Positions 1-8,400 of a stretch of 16,307 nt of DNA are shown piece by piece; the stretch's first letter is position 1, and each line of letters starts with the position of its first letter. Position numbers and translations under genes: made by a program. Origin of the DNA: SG8-4 sp964598225 (GTDB lineage: Bacteria; Planctomycetota; Phycisphaerae; Sedimentisphaerales; Anaerobacaceae). The stretch spans positions 1-16,307 of the forward strand of contig CAZRBG010000097.1 in the NCBI GenBank assembly GCA_964598225.1, given 5' to 3'. Under the pieces are notes generated by a model, which was given only the letters and a program-made list of their open reading frames with translations, was not told where the DNA came from and searched no databases.

Positions 1-765
1 TTGGAGTCTTATTACCACAACAGGCGCAACCGTAATACTGACCTGTTCCCCGATCGACCAAATGCAGGCGTCGAACGGTTTGATGGCGGGTCATTTGTAA
101 CGAGCATTACCGGCTGCTATTGTCGGGGGCTTATGAACTCGTGGCAGTGGTCGGGAGAAGACCGGTTCCGCGACCGTGCGGCGGACTACCTGATTGCCTA
201 CGACAAGTGTGCGTATGACGAAGATAAGGGCAGATACTTCGGAGCACTGAAGCTGGACGGCACGGTGATTTCGGGCCCGCGAACAGTAGGCGACTATGCT
301 CAGTACGAGCCGCGAGGATACCTTGACCTCTGGGAACCGTACGCGGCGGGCTATCAGTTCCCGCTTTACACGGCGGAGGCCTTTGCCCGAGCATACAATC
401 TGACAAAACAGCCGGAGCTGTTGACGGCTGCCGAACGGTTCGCAAAATGGCTCGACCGGATCCCGCCGGGAACGGTAGAGACGGAGAAAACATGGTACAG
501 CCCGTACACAAACGGCCCGGGAAAGAAAGGGACCTATGCAGGCAAGTACGGCCGCGCGATTCAGCTATACCTGCAACTCTACGAATTGACCGGGAAACCC
601 ACGTACCTCGGACGCGCAAGAGAGACAGCCGACACAGCAATTGACAAACTCTATGTAAACGGCCTGTTCAAAGGTCATCCCGCCAAGCCTTACTATGAGG
701 CTGTCGACGGGGTCGGCTTCCTTTTGCAGGCATTGATGACTCTGGACGGCAGCAACAAAAATTGA
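1..765 (+). CDS. C-terminal part of an (alpha/alpha)-barrel carbohydrate-active protein (partial)
   Basis: The frame is open from the first base and stops at TGA 763-765, so this is probably the 3' end of a longer gene; the TTG at base 1 is not convincing as a start. The 254 visible residues alternate helix-like stretches with aromatic, Gly- and Pro-rich loops (WQWSGEDRF near 48-56, YEPRGYLDLWEPYAAGYQFP near 103-122). This pattern is typical of six-hairpin glycosidase or epimerase-type toroids, with helices that end in short Trp/Tyr loops. No catalytic residues can be assigned and the exact family is not recognised. The GH95 start lies 73 bp downstream on the same strand, so the two may share a transcript and act on the same polysaccharide. 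Involvement in carbohydrate breakdown is an inference from fold-like features and neighbours. Confidence 0.6.
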   Translation: MESYYHNRRNRNTDLFPDRPNAGVERFDGGSFVTSITGCYCRGLMNSWQWSGEDRFRDRAADYLIAYDKCAYDEDKGRYFGALKLDGTVISGPRTVGDYAQYEPRGYLDLWEPYAAGYQFPLYTAEAFARAYNLTKQPELLTAAERFAKWLDRIPPGTVETEKTWYSPYTNGPGKKGTYAGKYGRAIQLYLQLYELTGKPTYLGRARETADTAIDKLYVNGLFKGHPAKPYYEAVDGVGFLLQALMTLDGSNKN

Positions 766-838
766 AGCCGGCAGAATCAAGCTGAAATAATGATCGTTTG
801 GATTTTAATATTACACCCATTTGCAACAAAGGAAAGGC

Positions 839-3256
839 ATGAAACACTTTAGGACAACAATCTGGATACACTTAGCAACCTTAGTTTTGATGCTCATGGC
901 CGATAGAGTCTCGGCTCAGGACACGATGCGGCTGTGGTACGATGAGCCGGCGTCAAAGTGGACTGAGGCGATGCCCCTGGGCAACGGCCGGCTGGGGGCG
1001 ATGGTCTTCGGCAAAGTACCAAAGGAACGCCTGCAGCTCAACGAGGAAAGCCTCTGGGCGGGCGAACCGACCGATGCCTATCCCGACAACTTCCCGGAAA
1101 ACATCCGAAGATTACAGCAGCTTGTTTTAGCAGGAAAGATATCGCAGGCCCGAGAGCTTGGTCTGGCGAAGCTGACCAAATCTCCCACTTCTTTTCGTTC
1201 ATACGAGCCGCTGGCGGATATGTGGATTGAGATGGATCATGGGCCTAAGGTCGAGGATTATCGCCGTCAACTCGATCTGAACACAGGAGTCGCCACGACA
1301 GAGTATCGCCTCGGCGATGTCCGGATGAAACGCGAAGTTTTGATATCCGCTGTGGATGATGTATTGGCCGTGCGGCTCAGTGCATCCGAGCCCGGCATGA
1401 TCAGAGCAAGAATTCAGTTGACCCGCAAAAAGGATATGAAAGTAACTGCGGCACACTCAAATCGTCTGTACATGCACGGGCAGATAGTTGACATTGCCGC
1501 TCCCGAAGGCTATGAGGATAATCCCGGTGGCTCGGGCCCCGGGGGTGAACATATGAAGTTTGCCGCACGTCTGCTGGTCCGCGCCGAGGGCGGAACCGTC
1601 CGTGCCGAAGGCGAGGCTCTGGTAGTAGAAAATGCAAACGAAGCGATTCTGCTCTTAACCGCGGCGACGGACTACAGCCTTGAAAGGATGAACTTCGACC
1701 GCTTTATCGATCCCGGCGAAAAGGCGGAGGGCATACTGAACGACGCTAAGGATAAATCATGGAACGACCTCAGGCGGGACCACATCACAGAGCATAGCGC
1801 CATGTTCGAGAGGGTTTCTCTCGACCTCGGCGGCGCAAATAAAGATGCAATTGCAACTGATGATCGGCTCAAAAGGATTAGAGACGGCGAGCCAGATCCG
1901 GCGCTGGCGGCCCTTTATTTTCAATACGGGAGATATCTGCTGATGTCGAGTTCACGGCGTCCCGGACGGCTGCCGGCCAACTTGCAGGGCATCTGGAACG
2001 AGAAGATGTGGGCCCCGTGGGAGGCTGATTATCACTTGAACATCAACTTGCAGATGAACTACTGGTCCGCCGATCCGACTAATCTTTCGGAAACTATCGA
2101 TCCATTTGCAGACTGGTTCACGAGACTCACTGAGAAAGGTGAAGTCTCGGCTCGCAGACTCTACGACGCCGATGGGTGGGTCTCCTTCACGTCCACGAAT
2201 CCGTTCGGCAGAACAACGCCGAGCGGCTCGACAAAAGGCTCACAGTTCCAGAACGGAGTGCTGGATCCGCTGGCCGGGGCGTGGATGGCCATGACAATGT
2301 GGCGGCATTATGAGTTCACGCGGGACAGGGACTTTTTACAGCAGCGGGCGTATCCGGTGCTCAGGGGAGCCGCTGAGTTCATTCTGGACTATCTCGTGAA
2401 AGATAAGGATGGATATCTCGTAGTTGTTCCGTCGACCTCGCCAGAGAACTCCTATATCCATCCCGAACTCAACAAACCGGTCCGAATCACAAGAGGTTCC
2501 ACCTACCACACGTCGATTGTGCGCGTGGTTTTCGAGGCCGTAGTGGAGGGCTCGGAGATACTCGGCGCCGATGAACGGCTGCGGGCCGAACTAGAGAGCA
2601 GTCTTCGGAAGCTTCCGCCGCTAAGAGTCGGCGCCGATGGAACTATACAGGAATGGATCGAAGACTACGAAGAGAGAGACCCGAAGCACCGCCACGTGTC
2701 GCATTTGATCGGTCTTCATCCGTTCTCTCTGATCGGTGAAGAGAATCCTCGCCTGCTTGAGGCGGCCCGGAAGACCCTTGAGAAGCGAGGTTTCGGCGGA
2801 GACGTCGGGTGGAGCAATGCCTGGAAAACATGTTTCTTCGCTCGGCTCGGAGATGCGGAGCAGGCTCACTGGTATCTCAACCGTTTGATCGCACGCAATG
2901 CATTCGACAATTTGATGAACGCCTGCTGGCCGGGCAGGGTCTTTCAGATCGACGGCAATTTCAGCGGCGCCGCCGGCGTTGGCGAAATGCTGCTCCAGAG
3001 CCACGATGGGCAGTCCCTGGGGGATGGCCTTGCCATATTACATCTTCTGCCTGCACTGCCGAAAGCCTGGCCCGACGGCAAAGTTACCGGGCTGCGCGCC
3101 CGGGGCAACTGCGAGGTAGATATCCACTGGAATGACGGAAAACTCACACGCGCCGTCATAAAGTCCCTAAGAGGCGGTACCTATCAAATCAGATACGGGG
3201 GCGACAAAAAAACAATTGATATCGCCGGAGGTCGGAGCTATAGATTCATTCCCTGA
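839..3256 (+). CDS. Secreted GH95 family alpha-L-fucosidase-like glycoside hydrolase
   Basis: ATG 839 is chosen over the in-frame TTG 821 because AAAGGAAAGG (828-837) precedes it and a signal peptide begins right there: K/R-containing N-terminus, hydrophobic core, cleavage expected after VSA near residue 26. The 805-residue length fits GH95. The N-terminal beta domain begins with LWYDEPASKWTEAMPLGNGR, a family hallmark. The catalytic toroid contains HLNINLQMNYW, whose N401 and N403 match the pair that activates water in Bifidobacterium AfcA. QEWIED supplies the probable general acid E605, and FQIDGNF supplies D705. Known members are inverting 1,2-alpha-L-fucosidases, and some act on alpha-L-galactosides. 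Substrate here is unproven, but export plus the flanking PL8 lyase suggests degradation of a fucose-containing or sulfated matrix glycan in the periplasm or outside the cell. Confidence 0.92.
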   Translation: MKHFRTTIWIHLATLVLMLMADRVSAQDTMRLWYDEPASKWTEAMPLGNGRLGAMVFGKVPKERLQLNEESLWAGEPTDAYPDNFPENIRRLQQLVLAGKISQARELGLAKLTKSPTSFRSYEPLADMWIEMDHGPKVEDYRRQLDLNTGVATTEYRLGDVRMKREVLISAVDDVLAVRLSASEPGMIRARIQLTRKKDMKVTAAHSNRLYMHGQIVDIAAPEGYEDNPGGSGPGGEHMKFAARLLVRAEGGTVRAEGEALVVENANEAILLLTAATDYSLERMNFDRFIDPGEKAEGILNDAKDKSWNDLRRDHITEHSAMFERVSLDLGGANKDAIATDDRLKRIRDGEPDPALAALYFQYGRYLLMSSSRRPGRLPANLQGIWNEKMWAPWEADYHLNINLQMNYWSADPTNLSETIDPFADWFTRLTEKGEVSARRLYDADGWVSFTSTNPFGRTTPSGSTKGSQFQNGVLDPLAGAWMAMTMWRHYEFTRDRDFLQQRAYPVLRGAAEFILDYLVKDKDGYLVVVPSTSPENSYIHPELNKPVRITRGSTYHTSIVRVVFEAVVEGSEILGADERLRAELESSLRKLPPLRVGADGTIQEWIEDYEERDPKHRHVSHLIGLHPFSLIGEENPRLLEAARKTLEKRGFGGDVGWSNAWKTCFFARLGDAEQAHWYLNRLIARNAFDNLMNACWPGRVFQIDGNFSGAAGVGEMLLQSHDGQSLGDGLAILHLLPALPKAWPDGKVTGLRARGNCEVDIHWNDGKLTRAVIKSLRGGTYQIRYGGDKKTIDIAGGRSYRFIP

Positions 3257-3400
3257 GATCAATCGGAAAAATAAAATCTGCGGTCCGGCTCGACAGAGGA
3301 TACCCAATCCGTGGATAATTTGCTGCCAAGCTTTGATGATTCAGTTCGCTCTCTTGCGAATGCGACCTCGTATAGCAAGGCGGAATCCCTGGATGGCTTA

Positions 3401-5554
3401 TCAAAAATCTATTGTTACACTTTTTCCTGCATGGACACCCTGCGGCAGGTTAATGGTTACATCGGCGGCGCCCGATTCACGGTTCCACACGGCGCTGTAA
3501 ACCTTGCCTGCCTTACGGATTCGCGATGTGATCGACAGATGGAGTTTGTCCAGTTTCCGTGTGGGATCGGAGGCCGTTATCCCTTTGATCCGACCTCCTT
3601 CCGTCTTAATCATGACCATTCCAGGGCTGGCTGTGGTCAACTCCAATTTGTCCGAAAGCTGTATACTGCCGGCGTCGTAAAATATGACCTGATAGATATT
3701 CAGTCCGGCGTGTCTGACGGCCTGGATGCCGGGGGAATTGGCTAATATGTCAATTTCGCACTGACCGAGGTACGCCGGCATTTCCTGCTCTGTTGTTGAA
3801 GGTATGACCATGTACTGGTAGGCGGCGTCTTGCGGTTGCCGCCCGTGGTCGAGCCAGAGCTTGAAGATGTTGCTGGTAATCGTATCTCTGGGTGAATCTG
3901 ACTGGCGGTTGATCTTGTACCAGCTTCCGGATGCTCGTTGGTTGGATACGTTCAGGGTTACCGGATCCGGAAAACAGTAACCAACGCCATCATGATAAAC
4001 GTGCCGAACATCATTGAGTTCACGCCTGCCATGTTCCAGGACGGATCTTCGACCGCCGTGATTCACAACTACACCGCCTCGCAGCAAGCATTGATTTAGC
4101 GTCGTTGCCACCGGATGTTCGGATGAAGAAGTTATACCTGCGCCCAAACAAACATATTCACCATCAAAAAAGAAATAGCCTTTTCTGGCTTCGAGCGGAT
4201 CGTGGGGGCTCTTAAAATCAAATGCTGCAGCGCCGTATCGGCCATCGGTTACGGCTCCTACAAAGTCGGTTAATCCTCGCTTTTGAATTTCTCTGGCGGG
4301 GGGTAAGGCCGGTTTCTGCACCACGGTGGTTCCCGGTATTTTTTGCCAATCCAGCACCGGCGCGATGTTGTAATACTCATCACCCGTGCGGGAAATAAAA
4401 TTGGACCCGTCGCCCAAGTGATGGTTCATCAGCCCTTCGCTGTTATAGGGTTGCTCCATATTATGGTTGCGCGAGGAGAACATTCGTACCGAAGTAAAAT
4501 ACTCCGGACGCTGGTGGCTGTAATATTCACAATGCCGGAAAAACTTGCTGTGCGTCAGGTTCGATTTTGCCTGCCCTCTCCGTATACGGGCGATTTGCGC
4601 CAGCTCTCGATTGCGATAGCGTGAGGTCTTTAGGAGATTGTCTATGACGCCTGTTCCTCTCGGTCTTAGAGTGCCCTGTCGCGAGATGCTGCGGTTCTTG
4701 GCGCCGGGATCGGGGTACTTTCCGTGAACCATCATCTTACAGACGCCGTCGAGATAGTAATCGATCAGATGCTGTTGCTTCTCCTGCGAAAAAGCATATT
4801 TCGTACCGGCGACATAGGCGGCCCATTCGGCAAAGGTCGCAGCATAGCCCAATCCGTATGAAAGCGTATTGTTGACGCCGTCACGCCTGTGATGGAAGCT
4901 GTAATCGTGCTGCATCCCTCTGCCGGTGGCGAATTTGACTTCTCCTTCGATGACTTCGATTACACGGTCGAATTCAGCCCCGTCGCGTTCGAACAGCAGA
5001 TGTTTGGCTAAAATACCGGCAATCTTGATCCGGTCGCCGCTGGGACGAGCGCCGGAAGCGTTAAGGTGGGCGCGTCCTACAATAGGCGCGGCTTTTGACT
5101 TTTGCTCGGCGGTTAGCTCCTCATCCATTATCAGCAGCACGCGGACGAGCGAGCGGGGTGTGCCGATCTGGTTCCACCACCAGTTTTCGCAGATATAATC
5201 GCGATCCAGCCAATGGTTCAGGGCCGAATCTATCATCTTTTTGAGTTCTTCGTCGCCCCTGAGCGGCGATCCGGCCTTTCTGTAGGCCCGGCTCAATACA
5301 ACGAGATTACTCAGATGCCTGCCGTGCTCGAAACCGGTGCGCGAAACATCCTTGTAGTTAAGGCCGGGCCAACGGCCATCGTCCCGGATGCTATCGGTGA
5401 GGCGCTCTATTCGAGAAGTCTCAACCCGGGGTTTCATCAGTGTGCCAATAATCCTCTGACGTACTTTTTCAAGATCCGATTGCGCCACACACGGAGGGAC
5501 GAGAAACAACGAACAAAGCACGATTACGATCAGCGTGAGATTTTTTCTATGCAT
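3401..5554 (-). CDS. Secreted polysaccharide lyase family 8 (hyaluronate/chondroitin/xanthan lyase-like)
   Basis: ATG 5554 is preferred over the upstream in-frame ATG 5650 because a clear signal peptide starts there (MHRKN, hydrophobic core, PCVA/Q cleavage near residue 24). No Shine-Dalgarno is visible at either. The mature 717-residue product has the PL8 layout: an N-terminal alpha-toroid with NWWWNQIGTPR at 124-134, where N128 corresponds to the substrate-carboxylate-neutralising Asn, then SFHHRRDGVNNTLSYG with candidate catalytic H222 and Y233. The super-sandwich domain shows LDWQKIPGTTV at 401-411, a typical PL8 stretch. The His-Tyr spacing (11) is 2 longer than the 9 of the Flavobacterium chondroitinase AC enzyme. 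PL8 enzymes cleave uronic-acid polymers by beta-elimination; which polymer is used cannot be read here. The gene converges on GH95 with a 144-bp gap. Confidence 0.88.
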   Translation of the reverse strand: MHRKNLTLIVIVLCSLFLVPPCVAQSDLEKVRQRIIGTLMKPRVETSRIERLTDSIRDDGRWPGLNYKDVSRTGFEHGRHLSNLVVLSRAYRKAGSPLRGDEELKKMIDSALNHWLDRDYICENWWWNQIGTPRSLVRVLLIMDEELTAEQKSKAAPIVGRAHLNASGARPSGDRIKIAGILAKHLLFERDGAEFDRVIEVIEGEVKFATGRGMQHDYSFHHRRDGVNNTLSYGLGYAATFAEWAAYVAGTKYAFSQEKQQHLIDYYLDGVCKMMVHGKYPDPGAKNRSISRQGTLRPRGTGVIDNLLKTSRYRNRELAQIARIRRGQAKSNLTHSKFFRHCEYYSHQRPEYFTSVRMFSSRNHNMEQPYNSEGLMNHHLGDGSNFISRTGDEYYNIAPVLDWQKIPGTTVVQKPALPPAREIQKRGLTDFVGAVTDGRYGAAAFDFKSPHDPLEARKGYFFFDGEYVCLGAGITSSSEHPVATTLNQCLLRGGVVVNHGGRRSVLEHGRRELNDVRHVYHDGVGYCFPDPVTLNVSNQRASGSWYKINRQSDSPRDTITSNIFKLWLDHGRQPQDAAYQYMVIPSTTEQEMPAYLGQCEIDILANSPGIQAVRHAGLNIYQVIFYDAGSIQLSDKLELTTASPGMVMIKTEGGRIKGITASDPTRKLDKLHLSITSRIRKAGKVYSAVWNRESGAADVTINLPQGVHAGKSVTIDF

Positions 5555-5893
5555 GATTGATTTTGTGTGCTTGCGACCTAAATCGCTCGACCGAAGCACA
5601 TCCTTTTGAAAATACAGAACCCAATTGAAGCTACTGCCTCTTATAGGCATAAGATTTAAGCCACCATCCTAATGAAATCCGTGCTCAGATGCAACAGCGC
5701 GGGGCTCTCACTACGCCAAGTCAGTCGGAAACGGGAGAGTGCGACTAAATTTCTGGCAATGCATAAGCTTATCTCTTACAGAATATTGCACGGTTTGTCA
5801 TTCCTGCCTATGGCACACGCAGGCGGGGGGCGGCCACATCGAAGAATTGGTTTGGTATTTTCGGCTTATTGCCGTAGTATCTAAAGACTTGAT
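5555..5893. other. Divergent intergenic region between PL8 lyase and dinG
   Basis: This 339-bp stretch must hold the start signals for both the PL8 gene (leftward) and the DinG helicase (rightward). I could not pick a promoter with acceptable spacing on either strand. A 70-codon open frame at 5672-5884 has no Shine-Dalgarno, no recognisable domain and erratic composition, so it is not called. Confidence 0.5.
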
Positions 5894-7867
5894 ATGATAC
5901 GCGTTAACACATTTTCTGATCTTAAGGAGATTCTGGCGCCCGGCGGTGCCGTTTCGCGGTCTCTGGTGGGTTTTGAGGCCCGGACCGAGCAGGTGGAGAT
6001 GGCCTGCGAGGTTCAGAAGTCGCTTCTGGACGGCCGGCGTCTGGCGGTCGAGGCCGGAACCGGTGTCGGTAAAAGCTTTGCATATCTGATCCCGGCTATA
6101 GACATTGTCAGTTGCGGCGGCCGCAAGGTCATCGTCAGCACGTTCACCATTACGCTTCAGGAGCAGTTGATTAATAAGGACATCCCGTTCTTACAGCGCT
6201 GCATGCCGCAACAGTTCAACGCCGTGCTGGCCAAGGGGCGGGGAAACTATCTCTGCAAGCGCAGACTGAAATTTGCCGTCGAAAAACAGCAGATGCTCTT
6301 CGACCGGGACGGCTCGCAGCTTGATCTGATAAGGGAGTGGGCCGAGGAAACCAAAGACGGCTCGCTCAGCGATCTGCCGTTTCTGCCCAGCGGCAGGGTC
6401 TGGGACAAGGTCAGAAGCGAGCACGGCAACTGCCGGGGCCGCAAGTGCCCGTTCTTCCAGGATTGCTTTTACTGGCGCGCCCGGAGAAAGCTGGAATCCG
6501 CCGACATTATCGTGGCCAACCATGCGATGCTGTTCAGCGACCTCGTGCTCAAGGATCAGGGGGCAAGACTGCTGCCGGATTACCAGTACGTGATAATCGA
6601 CGAGGCACACAACGTCGAGCGCGTGGCCGAGGACCATTTCGGCATAAACGTTACCAATCACCGAATCAGATACCTGCTGGACGGCCTCTACAATCCGCGG
6701 ACGCACAAAGGGCTTTTGTCATTCATGAAGGCCGACCAGGCCATCGATTCGGCCGACCGGCTGGGCAGGGAATCCGGGCGTTTTTTCAAGCAGGTTCGCC
6801 AGTGGTACGAGAATTCCAAAGAAGAAACCAACGGGCGGTGCTACAAGAACTTTATCGACGATACGATATCGGGCTACGTGAAGAATCTCAGGTCGGAACT
6901 GGCAAAGCTTGTGAAGCAGACCGACAACGACGATGAAAAGTTCGAGATTGGCCGCTTCGTAGACCGCTGCGAAGGACTGGTGCAGGACTTCGAGAATTTC
7001 CTGCAACAGCAGCAGGACGATAACGTCTACTGGGTCGAGATAACAAGCGGCGGCAGGCCGACAACGCGGCTGAGAAGCGCCGCTGTCGACGTCGGCCCGG
7101 ACGTGAGGCGGTGCCTGTTCGACAAGTACGAATCCGTCGTTTTGACTAGCGCGACCTTGAGCACTGACGGTGAGAGCGAAAAGGCCGGATTCGCGTTTTT
7201 CGCCGGGCGCATCGGTCTGAATGACTACGAAGGCCTCAAGCTGGGCTCGCCATTCGAGTACGAAAAACAGGTCACGGTGTATATCGAGAAAACGCTGCCG
7301 AATCCGAACAGCCTCGCGTTCATCGAAGCGGGCGGCAAGGTTTTGAAAAAATACCTGCAAAAAACCGAAGGCCGGGCGTTCGTTCTCTTTACCAGCTATA
7401 AGATGCTCGATCAGATGGCAGCCGAGCTTTCCGAGTGGCTGACCGAAAACGGCATAGAACTGCTCCAGCAGGGCTCGGGAATCGACAGGTCGGTGCTCCT
7501 GGATCGGTTCAGAGAAGGGGGCAAGAGCGTCCTTTTCGGCACCGACAGCTTCTGGCAGGGTGTCGACGTGCCGGGCGAAGCGCTTTCCAACGTAACAATA
7601 GTCAAGCTTCCCTTTGCCGTTCCCGATCAGCCGTTACTCGCCGGCCGCTTGGAGCAGATAAAACAACGCGGCGGCAACCCTTTCCGCGACTACCAGTTGC
7701 CCTCTGCGATAATCAAATTCAAACAGGGCTTCGGCCGCCTCATCCGAAGCAAAACCGACACCGGCATAGTCGTCGTAATGGACAGCCGAATAATAACAAA
7801 ATCCTACGGCAAGCAATTCTTAGCCGCCATCCCCAAATGCAAAATACAAATCGTCCCCTCCCCGTAG
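5894..7867 (+). CDS. dinG: DinG/XPD-family ATP-dependent DNA helicase with Fe-S cluster
   Basis: The 657-residue product carries the full superfamily 2, XPD-type helicase set. Walker A is AGTGVGKS at 54-61. Four cysteines at 121, 180, 185 and 191 sit where the 4Fe-4S cluster lies in DinG and XPD. Motif Ia/II context is VANHAML 207-213 and DEAH 236-239; SATLS 419-423, GTDSFWQGVDVPG 549-561 and QGFGRLIRS 611-619 complete the ATPase core. It lacks the N-terminal exonuclease domain seen in some Firmicutes DinG proteins. Family members are 5'-3' DNA helicases that unwind D-loops, R-loops and G-quadruplexes during repair or replication. ATG 5894 has no visible Shine-Dalgarno, but the conserved N-terminus (GFEARTEQVEMA) begins soon after, so little can be missing. 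It stands alone and converges on the acidic small gene 44 bp later. Confidence 0.95.
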   Translation: MIRVNTFSDLKEILAPGGAVSRSLVGFEARTEQVEMACEVQKSLLDGRRLAVEAGTGVGKSFAYLIPAIDIVSCGGRKVIVSTFTITLQEQLINKDIPFLQRCMPQQFNAVLAKGRGNYLCKRRLKFAVEKQQMLFDRDGSQLDLIREWAEETKDGSLSDLPFLPSGRVWDKVRSEHGNCRGRKCPFFQDCFYWRARRKLESADIIVANHAMLFSDLVLKDQGARLLPDYQYVIIDEAHNVERVAEDHFGINVTNHRIRYLLDGLYNPRTHKGLLSFMKADQAIDSADRLGRESGRFFKQVRQWYENSKEETNGRCYKNFIDDTISGYVKNLRSELAKLVKQTDNDDEKFEIGRFVDRCEGLVQDFENFLQQQQDDNVYWVEITSGGRPTTRLRSAAVDVGPDVRRCLFDKYESVVLTSATLSTDGESEKAGFAFFAGRIGLNDYEGLKLGSPFEYEKQVTVYIEKTLPNPNSLAFIEAGGKVLKKYLQKTEGRAFVLFTSYKMLDQMAAELSEWLTENGIELLQQGSGIDRSVLLDRFREGGKSVLFGTDSFWQGVDVPGEALSNVTIVKLPFAVPDQPLLAGRLEQIKQRGGNPFRDYQLPSAIIKFKQGFGRLIRSKTDTGIVVVMDSRIITKSYGKQFLAAIPKCKIQIVPSP

Positions 7868-7911
7868 GGCACTTTTCATCGCATTTACATGCCTGAGCGG
7901 TTGTCTGGTAA

Positions 7912-8076
7912 TTAGTATTCGTCGTCGAAGTACGAGTTGTATTCGTCGAACGCGTCGCCGTCGGAAAGGACTTCCATCTCGGAATCCAGATCGAAATCCG
8001 TCATATCCTCTTCGGGTTCGTGCTCGAAATCGTGCTCGTCCATGTCGTCGAAAATTTCAGGATCATGGTCCCACAT
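7912..8076 (-). CDS. Small extremely acidic protein, 54 residues, function unknown
   Basis: The start is set by AAGGAG six bases before ATG 8076 (leftward), an almost ideal ribosome binding site. A longer reading from 8202 lacks one and adds an unrelated basic, Cys-containing stretch. The product has 15 Asp and 10 Glu in 54 residues, no Lys, Arg or Cys, and three His (4, 15, 19). It begins MWDHDPEIFDD and ends YFDDEY. Such a charge makes it probably disordered; it could bind a basic partner or divalent cations. I do not recognise a family. It is transcribed away from ndk and toward dinG. The strong binding site and single consistent frame make it a real gene, but its role is open. Confidence 0.7.
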   Translation of the reverse strand: MWDHDPEIFDDMDEHDFEHEPEEDMTDFDLDSEMEVLSDGDAFDEYNSYFDDEY

Positions 8077-8099
8077 AACAAACTCCTTACTCAAGAGTC

Positions 8100-8130
8100 G
8101 CCCGAGGAGCAGGATTCCGCGGGCCTTTTT
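8100..8130 (+). terminator. Hairpin plus T-run (intrinsic-terminator-like, + strand)
   Basis: GCCCGAGGA (8100-8108) pairs with TCCGCGGGC (8116-8124) with one mismatch and a 7-nt loop, followed by CTTTTT. On the + strand this has terminator form and could stop readthrough from dinG across the acidic gene. On the - strand the same hairpin lies in the leader just upstream of the acidic gene's Shine-Dalgarno, so a leader role is also possible. Confidence 0.4.
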
Positions 8131-8302
8131 ACACAAAATCCCATTTTCAAGCAGATAATGCGGCTTTTTCACGATCCATAACCCGCAATGCCTGCAACTC
8201 AAGCAAATTACGCCTTTTGCCGAAAAAAGTTCATAAGCTTACAAACTGAAATAAGAAAAAAACAAAAAAATTTTCCGCCGAAAATTGCCGCCGGATAGCA
8301 AC

Positions 8303-8331
8303 TTGCCATATAGAAGGATTATGCGTATATT
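8303..8331 (+). promoter_or_regulatory. Sigma-70-type promoter for ndk
   Basis: TTGCCA (-35, 8303-8308) and TATATT (-10, 8326-8331) are separated by exactly 17 bp. An A/T-rich tract at about 8251-8286, including a small AATTTTC/GAAAATT palindrome, lies upstream like an UP element. Transcription would start near 8338, giving a leader of about 60 nt to the ndk ATG. Confidence 0.6.
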
Positions 8332-8400
8332 GCATCGAGTGTATTTTAGATCGCTTCGAATACCCGATTAGAGCTTGTGCATTGAGAAAGGATTCGCCAC

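Noticed and set aside
3257..3400. Intrinsic terminator between the convergent GH95 and PL8 genes
   Set aside because: Only a 5-bp stem TTCGC/GCGAA without a T-run was found, which is too weak to call.
6191..7360. Antisense frames opposite dinG (171 and 213 codons)
   Set aside because: They are shadows of a gene with a complete helicase motif set.
7912..8202. Longer 96-residue version of the acidic protein starting at 8202
   Set aside because: It has no ribosome binding site and adds a basic Cys-containing segment of different character; the internal ATG 8076 has a near-perfect AAGGAG.
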